Source: Bradyrhizobium iriomotense (GTDB lineage Bacteria > Pseudomonadota > Alphaproteobacteria > Rhizobiales > Xanthobacteraceae). Taken from it: DNA of 64,000 nt. The translations under genes were made by a program, and so were the position numbers. The stretch covers positions 27,791-91,790 of the forward strand of contig NZ_BSOW01000035.1 of assembly GCF_030160715.1 (NCBI RefSeq), in the 5' to 3' direction. This document shows, one piece after another, positions 43,274 to 52,119 of the stretch (position 1 is the stretch's first letter; each line of letters opens with the position of its first letter). The notes beneath the pieces are model-generated. The model did not search any database, was not told the DNA's origin, and was given only the letters and a program-made list of their open reading frames with translations.

Positions 43274-44893
43274 TTGCAAGGTCTGTTGGACTTCCTGAAA
43301 GGTATCGGCGCCGCCCGGTTCGGGGCGATGATCGCGGTCACCGCCGCGCTCATCGGCTTCTTTGCCTTCGTCATCATGCGCGTGACCACGCCGCAGATGA
43401 CGACACTGTTCACCGACCTCAGCGTCGAAGATTCCTCCAGCATTATCAAGGATCTGGAGCGCCAGGGCATCCAGTTCGAGCTGCGCAATGAAGGCACCAT
43501 CATCATGGTGCCCAAGGACAAGGTCACGCGGCTGCGCATGAAGCTTGCCGAAGGCGGCCTGCCCAAGGGCGGCGGCGTCGGCTACGAGGTGTTCGATAAG
43601 TCGGACGCGCTCGGCACCACCAGCTTCGTCCAGAACATCAATCATCTGCGCGCGCTGGAGGGCGAGCTCGCGCGCACCATCCGCGCCATCGACCGCATCC
43701 AGGCCGCGCGCGTCCACCTCGTCCTGCCCGAGCGTCCGCTGTTCTCGCGCGAGGCGCCGGAGCCGTCGGCTTCGATCGTGGTGCGGGTCCGCGGCTCGCT
43801 GGAAGCGCAGCAGATCCGCGCTATCCGCCATCTCGTCGCCTCCGCCGTCAACGGCTTGAAGCCGCAGCGCGTCTCGATCGTCGACGAATCCGGTCAATTG
43901 CTCGCTGACGGCGCGGCAACCGATCCCGAGCAGGCGCTCGGCGACGAACGCCGCACCGCGTTCGAGAAGCGGATGCGCAAGCAGGTCGAGGACATCGTCT
44001 CCTCGGTGGTCGGCTCGGGCCGCGCCCGGGTGCAGCTCTCCGCCGATTTCGACTTCAACAAGATCACCCAGACCTCCGACAAGTTCGATCCCGAAGGCCG
44101 CGTGCTGCGCTCGAGCCAGACCCGGGAAGAGAGCAGCCTCACCGCCGACAATAACGGCCAGGTCACGGTCAACAACGAGCTGCCGGGCAACCAGCAGAAC
44201 AGCGGAGTGCTGGCCAAGGACCAGAGCAAGAAGACCGAAGAAACCAACAATTACGAGATCTCCCGCACCACCAAGACCGAGGTGACCGAGGCCGGCCGCG
44301 TCAACCGCATCTCGGTCGCGGTGCTGGTCGACGGCATTTATTCCAAGAGCGACAAGGGCGATCTGGTCTATCAGGACCGCACCAAGGAGCAGCTCGACCG
44401 CATCGCCACGCTGGTACGCTCGGCGATCGGCTTCGACCAGAAGCGCGGCGACCAGGTCGAGGTCGTCAACCTGCGTTTTGCCGACGCGCCGTCGACCGCC
44501 CCGATCGCCGAGCCATCGGGCTTCCTCGGCATGCTCCAGTTCACCAAGGACGACGTGATGTACTTCGTCGAGCTCGGCGTGATGATGCTGCTCGGCCTCG
44601 TCGTGATGTTCATGGTGATCCGGCCGCTGGTGAAGCGGATCCTCGCCTCCGACGAAGTCGCAGCCCTGACCAGCGCGCTGAGCGCCCCAGCGCTCACCGA
44701 CGAATCCGGCTCCGCCTCGGGCGGCCACGCGCTGGTCCCGAGCGGCAACGCCACAGCAAGCGCGATCGACGTCGCCACCATCCAGGGCCAGGTCCACGCC
44801 CAGTCCGTTCACCGCGTCGGCGAACTCGCCGAGCGCAACCCCAACGAAACCGTCGCCATCATCCGCCAATGGCTGAGCGAACCCGCGAAATGA
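43274..44893 (+). CDS. fliF: Flagellar MS-ring protein FliF
   Basis: The 539-residue product has a first membrane helix (MIAVTAALIGFFAFVIM), the secretin-like ring domains (TTLFTDLSVEDSSSIIKDLE, VHLVLPERPLFSRE, SIVVRVRG), a long periplasmic loop, and a second helix (YFVELGVMMLLGLVVMFMVI) before the C-terminal FliG-binding tail (RNPNETVAIIRQWLSE). It builds the MS ring in the inner membrane. TTG 43274 (MQGLLDFLKGIGAARFG) was preferred to an upstream start because that N-terminus matches what I recall for Bradyrhizobium FliF. It heads the fliF-G-H-N operon. Confidence 0.95.
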   Translation: MQGLLDFLKGIGAARFGAMIAVTAALIGFFAFVIMRVTTPQMTTLFTDLSVEDSSSIIKDLERQGIQFELRNEGTIIMVPKDKVTRLRMKLAEGGLPKGGGVGYEVFDKSDALGTTSFVQNINHLRALEGELARTIRAIDRIQAARVHLVLPERPLFSREAPEPSASIVVRVRGSLEAQQIRAIRHLVASAVNGLKPQRVSIVDESGQLLADGAATDPEQALGDERRTAFEKRMRKQVEDIVSSVVGSGRARVQLSADFDFNKITQTSDKFDPEGRVLRSSQTREESSLTADNNGQVTVNNELPGNQQNSGVLAKDQSKKTEETNNYEISRTTKTEVTEAGRVNRISVAVLVDGIYSKSDKGDLVYQDRTKEQLDRIATLVRSAIGFDQKRGDQVEVVNLRFADAPSTAPIAEPSGFLGMLQFTKDDVMYFVELGVMMLLGLVVMFMVIRPLVKRILASDEVAALTSALSAPALTDESGSASGGHALVPSGNATASAIDVATIQGQVHAQSVHRVGELAERNPNETVAIIRQWLSEPAK

Positions 44894-44911
44894 TCCGAGA
44901 AGTGAACTGAC

Positions 44912-46006
44912 ATGGCCGGCTCCCTACAGAACGCCAACTCGCAAGACATCACCAGCGTGATCTCGACGCTCGGGCAGCGCGCCGGCAACCGGGCCAAGGA
45001 CGGCAAGTCCGAGCCGCTGGCGGGACCGAAGCGCGCCGCAATCCTGATGCTGGCGCTCGGCGAGCAATATGGCGGCAAGATCTGGTCGATGCTCGACGAC
45101 GACGAGGTGCGCCAGCTCTCGCTGGAGATGTCCACCCTCGGCACGGTCGAGGTCGACACGGTCGAGGACATGCTGCTCGAATTCGTCTCGCGCATGTCGG
45201 CCTCCGGCGCGCTGATGGGCAATTTCGACGCCACCGAGCGACTGCTGCAGCAATACCTGGCGCCGGAGCGCGTCAACGGCATCATGGACGAGATCCGCGG
45301 CCCTGCGGGCCGCAACATGTGGGAGAAGCTCTCCAACGTGCAGGAAGAGGTGCTCGCCAACTACCTGAAGAACGAATACCCGCAGACCATCGCGGTGGTG
45401 CTGTCCAAGCTCAAGCCGGAGCACGCCGCGCGCGTCCTCGGCATCCTGCCCGAGGAGCTGGCGCTCGATGTCGTCAACCGCATGCTGAAGATGGAGGCGG
45501 TGCAGAAGGAGGTCATCGAGAGCGTGGAGAAGACGCTTCGGGTCGAATTCATGTCGAACCTGTCGCAGACCCGCCGCCGCGACGCCCACGAGGTGATGGC
45601 CGAAATCTTCAACAATTTCGACCGCCAGACCGAAACCCGCTTCATCACCTCGCTGGAAGAGGAGAACCGGGAATCGGCCGAGCGCATCAAGGCCCTGATG
45701 TTCACCTTCGACGACCTCGTCAAGCTGGACTCCGGCTCCGCGCAGACGTTGATGCGCAACGTCGACAAGGACAAGCTCGCCGTCGCGCTGAAGAGCGCCA
45801 ACGAGGACGTCCGCAACTTCTTCTTCGGCAACATGTCCTCGCGCGCCGCCAAGATGCTCCAGGACGACATGGCGGCAATGGGACCGGTCCGCCTGCGCGA
45901 TGTCGACGAGGCGCAGGCACTGCTGGTCAATCTCGCCAAGGACCTCGCCGCCAAGGGCGAGATCATGCTGACCAAGAACCGCGCTGACGACGAATTGGTG
46001 TACTGA
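44912..46006 (+). CDS. fliG: Flagellar motor switch protein FliG
   Basis: The 364-residue product has the FliG N-domain (GPKRAAILMLALGEQYGGKI), middle domain (NYLKNEYPQTIAVVLSKLKP), and C-domain with the charged rotor helix (DDLVKLDSGSAQTLMRNVDK). The EHAAR motif (KPEHAARVLGILP) is present. FliG sits on the cytoplasmic face of FliF and transmits torque. The start follows the fliF stop by 18 bases and its own stop overlaps the fliH start by one base. Confidence 0.95.
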   Translation: MAGSLQNANSQDITSVISTLGQRAGNRAKDGKSEPLAGPKRAAILMLALGEQYGGKIWSMLDDDEVRQLSLEMSTLGTVEVDTVEDMLLEFVSRMSASGALMGNFDATERLLQQYLAPERVNGIMDEIRGPAGRNMWEKLSNVQEEVLANYLKNEYPQTIAVVLSKLKPEHAARVLGILPEELALDVVNRMLKMEAVQKEVIESVEKTLRVEFMSNLSQTRRRDAHEVMAEIFNNFDRQTETRFITSLEEENRESAERIKALMFTFDDLVKLDSGSAQTLMRNVDKDKLAVALKSANEDVRNFFFGNMSSRAAKMLQDDMAAMGPVRLRDVDEAQALLVNLAKDLAAKGEIMLTKNRADDELVY

Positions 46007-46626
46007 TGGCGGCGCCCGCGAAATTCCTGTTCGACAACGACTTCTCCGCGCCCGACCGGACGCGCGAGAAGGCCGCGAGCGCAGCCGAGATCGCACAGAA
46101 GATCGCGGCGGCCGAGGCGCGCGCCTACCAGGCTGGCTTCGACGCCGGACAGCGCGAGGCCAAGGCCGAGAGCGACCGCCGCGTCGCGCTCGCCATGGAG
46201 GAGATCAACATCTCGGTCAGGGGCATCGCGTCGGGCATCGGCAATATCGAGGTCAGGATGGAGACCGAGGCAGTCGACGTCGCGGTCGCGGTGGCGCGCA
46301 AGCTGTGCGCCGATTTGATCGCCGCCGAACCGCTCGGCGAGATCGTCGCGCTGGTCAAGGACTGCTTCTCGCACCTGGTCGCGACGCCGCATCTGGTCGT
46401 CCGCATCAACGACGCGCTCTACGAGAGCGCGCGCGAACGGATCGAGCGGCTCGCTAAGCAAAGCGGCTTCGAGGGCCGGCTGGTGATCCTGGCCGAGCCG
46501 GAGATTGCGACCGGCGACTGCCGGATCGAATGGGCCGATGGCGGCGTCGTGCTCGAGCGCGGCGCCATTCTCGGCAAGATCGACGAACTCGTCGGACGCT
46601 ATATCGCGTCCCGCAAGGGGAACTAA
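46006..46626 (+). CDS. fliH: Flagellar assembly protein FliH
   Basis: The 206-residue product has the FliH pattern: a short N-terminal part, a charged helix (AAEARAYQAGFDAGQREAKA), and a C-terminal domain (DVAVAVARKLCADLIAAEPL, EPEIATGDCRIEWADGG). FliH binds the export ATPase FliI and regulates it in the cytoplasm. Its start overlaps the fliG stop (TGATG), so translation is coupled. The Gly-x-x-x-Gly repeats of other FliH proteins are few here. Only its place between fliG and fliN separates it from a generic coiled coil, but the C-terminal Cys-Arg-Ile-Glu-Trp block is typical. Confidence 0.85.
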   Translation: MAAPAKFLFDNDFSAPDRTREKAASAAEIAQKIAAAEARAYQAGFDAGQREAKAESDRRVALAMEEINISVRGIASGIGNIEVRMETEAVDVAVAVARKLCADLIAAEPLGEIVALVKDCFSHLVATPHLVVRINDALYESARERIERLAKQSGFEGRLVILAEPEIATGDCRIEWADGGVVLERGAILGKIDELVGRYIASRKGN

Positions 46627-46629
46627 GCC

Positions 46630-46980
46630 ATGAGCGACACCGACGGGCAGGTCCCGCTTCCCGATCTCAACGGCCCGATGGCGCCGACCGGCACCGATGT
46701 CGGCTACAACGAGGACGAATACGCGGCCCGCGTCGCCGCCGACCTCGAGGCCGTGTTCGACGTGCCGGTGCAGGTTTCCGCCGTGCTCGGCCGCTCCAAG
46801 ATGGACGTCGGCGAGCTGTTGAAGCTCGGGCCCGGCACCGTGCTCGAGCTCGACCGGCGCGTCGGCGAGGCCATCGACATCTACGTCAACAACCGCCTCG
46901 TCGCTCGCGGTGAGGTGGTGCTGGTCGAGGACAAGCTCGGCGTGACCATGACCGAAATCATCAGGACCGAACGCAGCTAA
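46630..46980 (+). CDS. fliN: Flagellar motor switch protein FliN
   Basis: The 116-residue product has the FliN/SpoA domain: FDVPVQVSAVLGRSKMDVGE, LLKLGPGTVLELDRRVGEAI and VEDKLGVTMTEIIRTE. FliN forms the bottom of the C-ring and helps in export. The gene starts 4 bases after fliH. The N-terminal 35 residues are a variable acidic region. No fliM is in this cluster, so it must lie elsewhere. Confidence 0.93.
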   Translation: MSDTDGQVPLPDLNGPMAPTGTDVGYNEDEYAARVAADLEAVFDVPVQVSAVLGRSKMDVGELLKLGPGTVLELDRRVGEAIDIYVNNRLVARGEVVLVEDKLGVTMTEIIRTERS

Positions 46981-46987
46981 TTGGTTT

Positions 46988-47055
46988 GAGCATGATCGTC
47001 TCGGAAAACCGCTACGCACTTTGCGCTAGCGCGGCCCTTCGGGTCCGGATCATGC
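46988..47055. repeat. Dispersed palindromic repeat (GAGCATGATC type)
   Basis: GAGCATGATCGTCTCGGAAA to GGTCCGGATCATGC forms a long hairpin. A shorter copy is at 62460. From memory this element is scattered through Bradyrhizobium intergenic DNA. It lies between fliN and flbD. Confidence 0.8.
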
Positions 47056-47106
47056 AGTCGCAGGGAATGACGCGCAGCCGCGCAAACAGACGGACAGGAG
47101 ACTGAC

Positions 47107-48489
47107 ATGCGGCTTCTCATCGTTGGCACATTGAAGGGCCAGCTCACCACCGCCACCAAGATCGCGATGGAGAACGGCGCTACCGTGACCCACGCCGAGG
47201 ACCACGAGCAGGCGATGCGCGTGCTGCGCGGCGGCAAGGGCGCCGACCTGCTGCTGGTCGACGTCGCCCTCGACATCCGCGATCTCGTGATGCGGTTGGA
47301 AGCCGAGCACATCCACGCTCCCATCGTCGCCTGCGGCATCACCAACGACGCCCGCGCCGCGGTCGCCGCGATCCACGCCGGCGCCAAGGAATACATCCCG
47401 CTGCCGCCGGAGCCGGAGCTGATCGCCGCCGTGCTCGCCGCGGTCGCCAACGATTCCCGCGAGCTCATCTATCGCGACGACGCCATGGCGCGCGTGATCA
47501 AGCTCGCCCAGCAGATCGCGGGCTCCGACGCCTCGGTGATGATCACCGGCGAATCCGGCACCGGCAAGGAGGTACTGGCGCGCTACGTCCATACGCGCTC
47601 GGCCCGCGCCAAACGCCCCTTCATCTCCATCAATTGCGCCGCGATCCCCGAGCATCTCCTGGAATCCGAGCTGTTCGGTCACGAGAAGGGCGCCTTCACC
47701 GGTGCGATCGCCCGCCGCATCGGCAAGTTCGAGGAGGCTACCGGCGGCACGCTGCTGCTGGACGAAATCTCCGAGATGGACGTCCGCCTGCAGTCAAAAC
47801 TGCTCCGCGCGATTCAGGAGCGCGTGATCGACCGCGTCGGCGGCACCAAGCCAGTCCCCGTCGACATCCGCATCATCGCGACCTCGAACCGCAACCTCGC
47901 CGAAGCCGTGCGCGAAGGCACGTTCCGCGAGGACCTGCTGTTCCGCCTCAACGTCGTGAACCTGAAGATCCCGCCGCTGCGCGAGCGTCCCGCCGACATC
48001 CTCGAACTCGCCCAGCATTTCGTGAAGAAGTATGCCGAGGCCAACGGCGTGCCGCTGCGCCCCATCTCGGCCGAGGCGCGCCGGGTGCTCTCGACCAACC
48101 GCTGGCAGGGCAACGTCCGCGAGCTCGAAAACACCATGCACCGCGCGGTGCTGATGGCGCAGGGCGACGAGATCGGGGCTGACGCCATCATCACGCCGGA
48201 CGGCGACCGCCTCGACGTCGCGAGGACCGCTCCGGCGGTGGCGCACGCCACGATGGCGGCCGAACAGGTGACGCGGGCGCTGGTGGGACGCACAGTCGCC
48301 GACGTCGAGCGCGATTTGATCCTGGAGACGCTGAAGCATTGCCTCGGCAACCGGACCCATGCCGCCAACATCCTGGGCATCTCGATCCGCACGCTGCGCA
48401 ACAAGCTCAACGAATATGCCGATGGCGGCATCCCGATCCCCCCCGCCGGCACACCAGGCGAATACCCGCGCATGCCGGCGATGGGGTGA
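47107..48489 (+). CDS. flbD: Sigma-54-dependent flagellar regulator FlbD
   Basis: The 460-residue product has a receiver-like N-domain (Asp52 in LLLVDVALDIRDL, but a weak acidic pocket, as in FlbD), an AAA+ domain with Walker A GESGTGKE at about 148-155, GAFTGA at 195-200 for contact with sigma-54, and an R-finger region, and a C-terminal Fis-type helix-turn-helix (NRTHAANILGISIRTLRNKL). FlbD activates late flagellar genes. It fits the sigma-54 promoter found before fliK. It follows the fli genes after a repeat and is ended by a strong terminator. Confidence 0.92.
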   Translation: MRLLIVGTLKGQLTTATKIAMENGATVTHAEDHEQAMRVLRGGKGADLLLVDVALDIRDLVMRLEAEHIHAPIVACGITNDARAAVAAIHAGAKEYIPLPPEPELIAAVLAAVANDSRELIYRDDAMARVIKLAQQIAGSDASVMITGESGTGKEVLARYVHTRSARAKRPFISINCAAIPEHLLESELFGHEKGAFTGAIARRIGKFEEATGGTLLLDEISEMDVRLQSKLLRAIQERVIDRVGGTKPVPVDIRIIATSNRNLAEAVREGTFREDLLFRLNVVNLKIPPLRERPADILELAQHFVKKYAEANGVPLRPISAEARRVLSTNRWQGNVRELENTMHRAVLMAQGDEIGADAIITPDGDRLDVARTAPAVAHATMAAEQVTRALVGRTVADVERDLILETLKHCLGNRTHAANILGISIRTLRNKLNEYADGGIPIPPAGTPGEYPRMPAMG

Positions 48490-48515
48490 GCGCTTATCTT
48501 CAAACGCAACGTCTG

Positions 48516-48553
48516 AAAAAAGGCCCGGAGCGCGGGGGCGCTCCGGGCCTTTT
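48516..48553. terminator. Bidirectional terminator, flbD and GYD gene
   Basis: AAGGCCCGGAGCGC and GCGCTCCGGGCCTT pair around GGGG, with A-run and T-run on either side. It lies between two convergent genes. Confidence 0.9.
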
Positions 48554-48573
48554 CATGTCGCGATCTGTCCGAA

Positions 48574-48906
48574 CTACTTGCCCGGCGGGACGTAGGAACT
48601 CGCGAGCTTGGCAGCCTTTTCCGCGATGCTCTTGAATTCACCCATCCTCCAGGCGCGCACGGTTTCGATCTTGGAGATGGCGCCACTGGCGGCGGCAACC
48701 ATTCCAATCGCAATGGCATCGGAGCCATCGGGAAACTCCGTGACGAGCACTGCATCGTGTTGGCCAGTGGTCATGAAAGCTCCCTGGAGCTTTCCGCCGG
48801 CCTTTTCGACCAGTGCACCGATGACTGACGAGCGATCGATCGGCTTGTCGACCATTCCCTTGATGCCCGCGTTTGAGTATGAGACGTACGAGATGAACAG
48901 CGGCAT
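48574..48906 (-). CDS. GYD domain protein
   Basis: The 110-residue product is a GYD-family dimeric alpha-beta barrel: FISYVSYSNAGIKGMVDKP, AFMTTGQHDAVLVTEFPDG and AIAIGMVAAASGAISKIET. Proteins of this family are small and widespread in rhizobia; none I know has a firm role. It is convergent with flbD. GAGAGAAAC lies before the start at 48906. Confidence 0.85.
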   Translation of the reverse strand: MPLFISYVSYSNAGIKGMVDKPIDRSSVIGALVEKAGGKLQGAFMTTGQHDAVLVTEFPDGSDAIAIGMVAAASGAISKIETVRAWRMGEFKSIAEKAAKLASSYVPPGK

Positions 48907-49169
48907 GTTTCTCTCCGTCGAAGGTTACGACAACAGCAATGAGGTTCTGAAAAAAGCGCTCTGATTGGGAGCGAGGCATGGCCTGCCGACGGCATGCGAG
49001 CTGCCTTGAAAACAGAGAGAATGGACTTCGGCACGTCCAACTGGCAGCTGGGCACGAACTATAGCGGCTTTTCGCGGCTACACAATGCAGCCATGCACGA
49101 GCGCTCGGCGACTAGGTCGTCGACGAGACAGGACTTATAGGTACGTCAGTATTGATACACGAGGTGACG

Positions 49170-50318
49170 ATGCTGGAAGCTCAAATCACGGACTGGCTGG
49201 CGTCGCAGAAGCAGGCGATGATCGACCTGTTGCGCGATGTCGTGAACATCGATTCCGGATCCTACGACAAGGCCGGCGTGGATGCGGTCGGCGCGCGCTT
49301 CGAGCGGCATTTTGCCGAACACGGCATTTCGAGCTGGCGCGAGCCGAGCGGCACCTATGGCGACGCGCTTCATGCGACCGTGGCCAAGCCCGGCAGCAAC
49401 GAGAAGCCGATCCTGCTGATGGGGCATCGCGACACGGTGTTCGGCAAAGGCGAGGCCGAACGCCGCCCCTTTACGATTCTGGACGGCCGCGCCTATGGCC
49501 CTGGGGTCGCGGATATGAAGGCCGGCCTCGTCATGAACGTGTTCGTGGCCACGGCCTTCCATAAATTCGGCGGCAGCCCGCATCCGATCAAGGTGCTGAT
49601 CACTTCGGACGAGGAGATCGCCTCGCCGTCCTCACGCCCGGTGATCGAGCGCGAGGGACGGTCCGCGCGCGCCGTCTACAATTCCGAGCCGGGGCGGCCG
49701 ACCGGCAACGTGGTCACGAGCCGCAAGGGCGGCATCTTCATGCACCTTGCCGTCACCGGCAAGGCCGCGCATTCCGGCGCGAATTTTGCAGCCGGCGTGA
49801 GTGCGATCGGCGAGCTCGCCCACAAGATCGTCCATATCCACGCGCTGACCGATGTCTCCAAGGGGATCACCCTGAACGTTGGACTGATCTCGGGCGGACA
49901 GTCTGTGAACACGACCGCGCCTTATGCCGAGGGCCAGATCGATCTGCGTTATGTGGAGCCGAGCGATCGCGAGGCCGTGATGGCGGCGATCGAGAAGATC
50001 GTCGCCACCGCTTACGTGCCGGGCACGAGCGCCACGCTGACGATCAAGGGCGAGTTCGTGCCGGCGGTTCAGAGCGAGGCGTCGAAGACGCTGTTCGAAG
50101 GTTACCAGGGCGCCGCACACGACGTCGGGCTGAGCACGCTCACCGGCGAGTTCTCCGGCGGCTGCGCCGATTCAGGCTTCACCGCAGCCGTCGGCACGCC
50201 GACGATCTGTGGCGTCGGCCCCGTCGGCGGGCTTGCACACACGGCGGAGGAATATCTCGAGATCGACAGCATCGTCCCCCGCGCGCAGGCGCTGGCGCTG
50301 GCGATCTTGCGGAGCTAG
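49170..50318 (+). CDS. M20-family metallopeptidase
   Basis: The 382-residue product is an M20/carboxypeptidase G2-like enzyme. Metal and catalytic blocks are ILLMGHRDTVFGKGEAERRP (His and Asp), RAYGPGVADMKAGLVMNVFV (bridging Asp), ITSDEEIASPSS (Glu-Glu), and the C-terminal His in VGGLAHTAEEYLEIDS. The dimer domain contains AVTGKAAHSGANFAAGVSAI. It should cleave an N-acyl or glutamyl-type bond in the cytoplasm, as no signal peptide is seen. ATG 49170 follows GAGGTGACG. It stands alone. Confidence 0.9.
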   Translation: MLEAQITDWLASQKQAMIDLLRDVVNIDSGSYDKAGVDAVGARFERHFAEHGISSWREPSGTYGDALHATVAKPGSNEKPILLMGHRDTVFGKGEAERRPFTILDGRAYGPGVADMKAGLVMNVFVATAFHKFGGSPHPIKVLITSDEEIASPSSRPVIEREGRSARAVYNSEPGRPTGNVVTSRKGGIFMHLAVTGKAAHSGANFAAGVSAIGELAHKIVHIHALTDVSKGITLNVGLISGGQSVNTTAPYAEGQIDLRYVEPSDREAVMAAIEKIVATAYVPGTSATLTIKGEFVPAVQSEASKTLFEGYQGAAHDVGLSTLTGEFSGGCADSGFTAAVGTPTICGVGPVGGLAHTAEEYLEIDSIVPRAQALALAILRS

Positions 50319-50325
50319 CGGTTGC

Positions 50326-50413
50326 GTAGGGTGGGTTAGCGAAGCGTAACCCACTACTTCCGTCGACGCGGAATCCAAAGCGGTGGGTTACGCCTTCGGC
50401 TAACCCACCCTAC
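50326..50413. repeat. Large palindrome (GTAGGGTGGGTTAGC type)
   Basis: GTAGGGTGGGTTAGC at the left is mirrored by GCTAACCCACCCTAC at the right, with inner arms CGTAACCCAC and GTGGGTTACG. From memory this is a common dispersed repeat in Bradyrhizobium. It may end transcripts from both sides. Confidence 0.8.
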
Positions 50414-50423
50414 ATCCCTCATC

Positions 50424-50579
50424 TCACGAATAGCTCGGCGCGTCCGGATTGCGGAAGATGTGAATGGGGTCGCCGGGCACGATTTGCCGGCCGGTGAACA
50501 TCGCATAGGCGTAGAGTGCGAGATAGGCGATCGCGAGCGCGCCGACGGCGTAGAAGGCCCAGGTCGCAACGCGTTTCAT
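50424..50579 (-). CDS. Small membrane protein
   Basis: The 51-residue product is a single membrane helix (VATWAFYAVGALAIAYLALY) with a basic start and a tail GDPIHIFRNPDAPSYS. The start at 50579 is supported by GGAGGCGATGGAGCC upstream. It is the last gene on the ssu strand, 88 bases after the flavin reductase. A role beside the sulfonate system is possible but cannot be shown. Confidence 0.55.
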   Translation of the reverse strand: MKRVATWAFYAVGALAIAYLALYAYAMFTGRQIVPGDPIHIFRNPDAPSYS

Positions 50580-50667
50580 GCCGGCTCCATCGCCTCCTCC
50601 GGGAGGCTCTGGCAGGGCTTCTAGATCGAGGGAAACGAAAAGGCCAGCCCGGAAGGCCACCCGGCGG

Positions 50668-51249
50668 TCAAATGACGCGCCGTCCCCGCGCGGGAACACT
50701 GACCTCGGCGAGCCTCACCGCGTCCTCATCCTGATCGACCGCGACGTACTGTCCATGCCAATAGGCAAGCGCCGCGCTGCGGGTCGAGCTCCGGATGTCG
50801 CGCACGCGGCCGATGACGATACCGTGCGAGTGACGCTCGATGATCTCCTCGACCTCGCAATCGAGCGCGGCGAGCGCGCCGGCGAGCAGCGGAACACCGG
50901 AGACGGCGGTCACCCAGTCGCTGCCGGCGAAGCGGTCGGCGCCCTTCAGCCCGCCCTTGCCGGCAAAGCGCTCGGCGATGTCGAGCTGGTCGGCGTTGAG
51001 GATGTTCACGCCGAAGGCACCGTGGCGCTTGATCAGCGGGAACGACGAGGCGTCGCGGTTGATGCTGACGAGCAGCGTCGGCGGATCGACCGACAGCGAC
51101 GTCACCGAAGTCACCGTCATGCCGGTGATGTCCCTGCCGCGGCCGGCCGTGATGACGCTGACGCCACCGGTGAGGTGGCGCATGGCACCGCGGAAATCTG
51201 CCGAGGAAATCGTGGTGTCGGTCATGATATGGCGGGCAATCACGTTCAT
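50668..51249 (-). CDS. Flavin reductase, probably FMN supplier for SsuD
   Basis: The 193-residue product is a flavin reductase-like (FMN-binding split barrel) protein: FRGAMRHLTGGVSVITAGRG, TVTSVTSLSVDPPTLLVSIN, HGAFGVNILNADQLDIAERF and HSHGIVIGRVRDI. It should use NAD(P)H to reduce FMN, which SsuD then needs. It is not homologous to E. coli SsuE but plays that part in many alphaproteobacteria. It follows ssuB by 32 bases on the same strand. ATG 51249 has GGGGAG upstream. Confidence 0.88.
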   Translation of the reverse strand: MNVIARHIMTDTTISSADFRGAMRHLTGGVSVITAGRGRDITGMTVTSVTSLSVDPPTLLVSINRDASSFPLIKRHGAFGVNILNADQLDIAERFAGKGGLKGADRFAGSDWVTAVSGVPLLAGALAALDCEVEEIIERHSHGIVIGRVRDIRSSTRSAALAYWHGQYVAVDQDEDAVRLAEVSVPARGRRVI

Positions 51250-51281
51250 GGCATGCTCCCCGAAAGCAGGGCCCCTGTTAT

Positions 51282-52112
51282 CTAGGTACGATCGTCCGCC
51301 GAGAGAAGATGGCGCAGAATGGAGCCCTCGAGGCTCGCGAGCTCCACCGAACCGCGCTCGCGCGGCCGCGGCGCGTGAACCGTGACATCATGGGCGATGC
51401 GGCCCTCCTCGATCACGAGCACGCGATCGGCGAGCGCAACGGCCTCCGCGACGTCATGCGTCACCAGGATCGCGGTAAAACCCTGGTCGCGCCAGACGCG
51501 CTCCAGGAGCCGCTGCATCGAGATGCGGGTCAAGGCATCGAGCGCGCCGAGCGGCTCGTCGAAGGCGAGCACGCGGGGCTGGCTGACCAGCGCACGCGCC
51601 AGCGCCACGCGCTGCTTCTGGCCACCCGACAAGACCGAGGGCCACTGGTCGCGCTTGTCGGCGAGCCCAACCTCGGTCAACGCGTGCTCGGCGCGCGGGT
51701 GGGCATCAAGAGAGGCGCGATCGCGCCCGAGGCCAACCTCGACATTCGACAACACCCGCGCCCAGGGCAACAGCCGCGGCTCCTGGAACATCACCCTGAT
51801 ATCCTCGGGCCGCGCCGCCTCGCCGAAGCTGATGGCGCCGGCATCGATCTTGTCGAGGCCGGCGATCAGCCGCAGCAGCGTGCTCTTGCCGCAACCGCTT
51901 TTGCCGACGATCGCGACGAACTGACCGGCGGGGATGTGCAGGTCGATGCCGCGCAGCACCTCGTTGTCGCCGAAGGATTTGCGCAAGTTCCGGATCGTAA
52001 GCGGCAGGCCGAGAGCCGGCCGGTCCTCTCGCACGCGCCGGGCCTGCGGCGCGATACGGGTGCGCTGGCGCTGGTCGCGTTCGGTCTCGGGAAGGAGAAG
52101 AGCTGTCTGCAT
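51282..52112 (-). CDS. ssuB: Aliphatic sulfonate ABC transporter ATPase
   Basis: The 276-residue product has Walker A GKSGCGKST, signature LSGGQKQRVALARA, Walker B VLAFDEPLGALD and the switch His in VTHDVAEAVALA. It begins with a basic extra 35 residues before the ATPase fold. It is the SsuB/TauB type and powers SsuC. The gene lies 7 bases after ssuC, between it and the flavin reductase. Confidence 0.9.
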   Translation of the reverse strand: MQTALLLPETERDQRQRTRIAPQARRVREDRPALGLPLTIRNLRKSFGDNEVLRGIDLHIPAGQFVAIVGKSGCGKSTLLRLIAGLDKIDAGAISFGEAARPEDIRVMFQEPRLLPWARVLSNVEVGLGRDRASLDAHPRAEHALTEVGLADKRDQWPSVLSGGQKQRVALARALVSQPRVLAFDEPLGALDALTRISMQRLLERVWRDQGFTAILVTHDVAEAVALADRVLVIEEGRIAHDVTVHAPRPRERGSVELASLEGSILRHLLSADDRT

Positions 52113-52119
52113 GTCACTC

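Noticed and set aside
43214..44869. 551-codon open frame on the minus strand
   Set aside because: It is the antisense of fliF and has no domain-like text.
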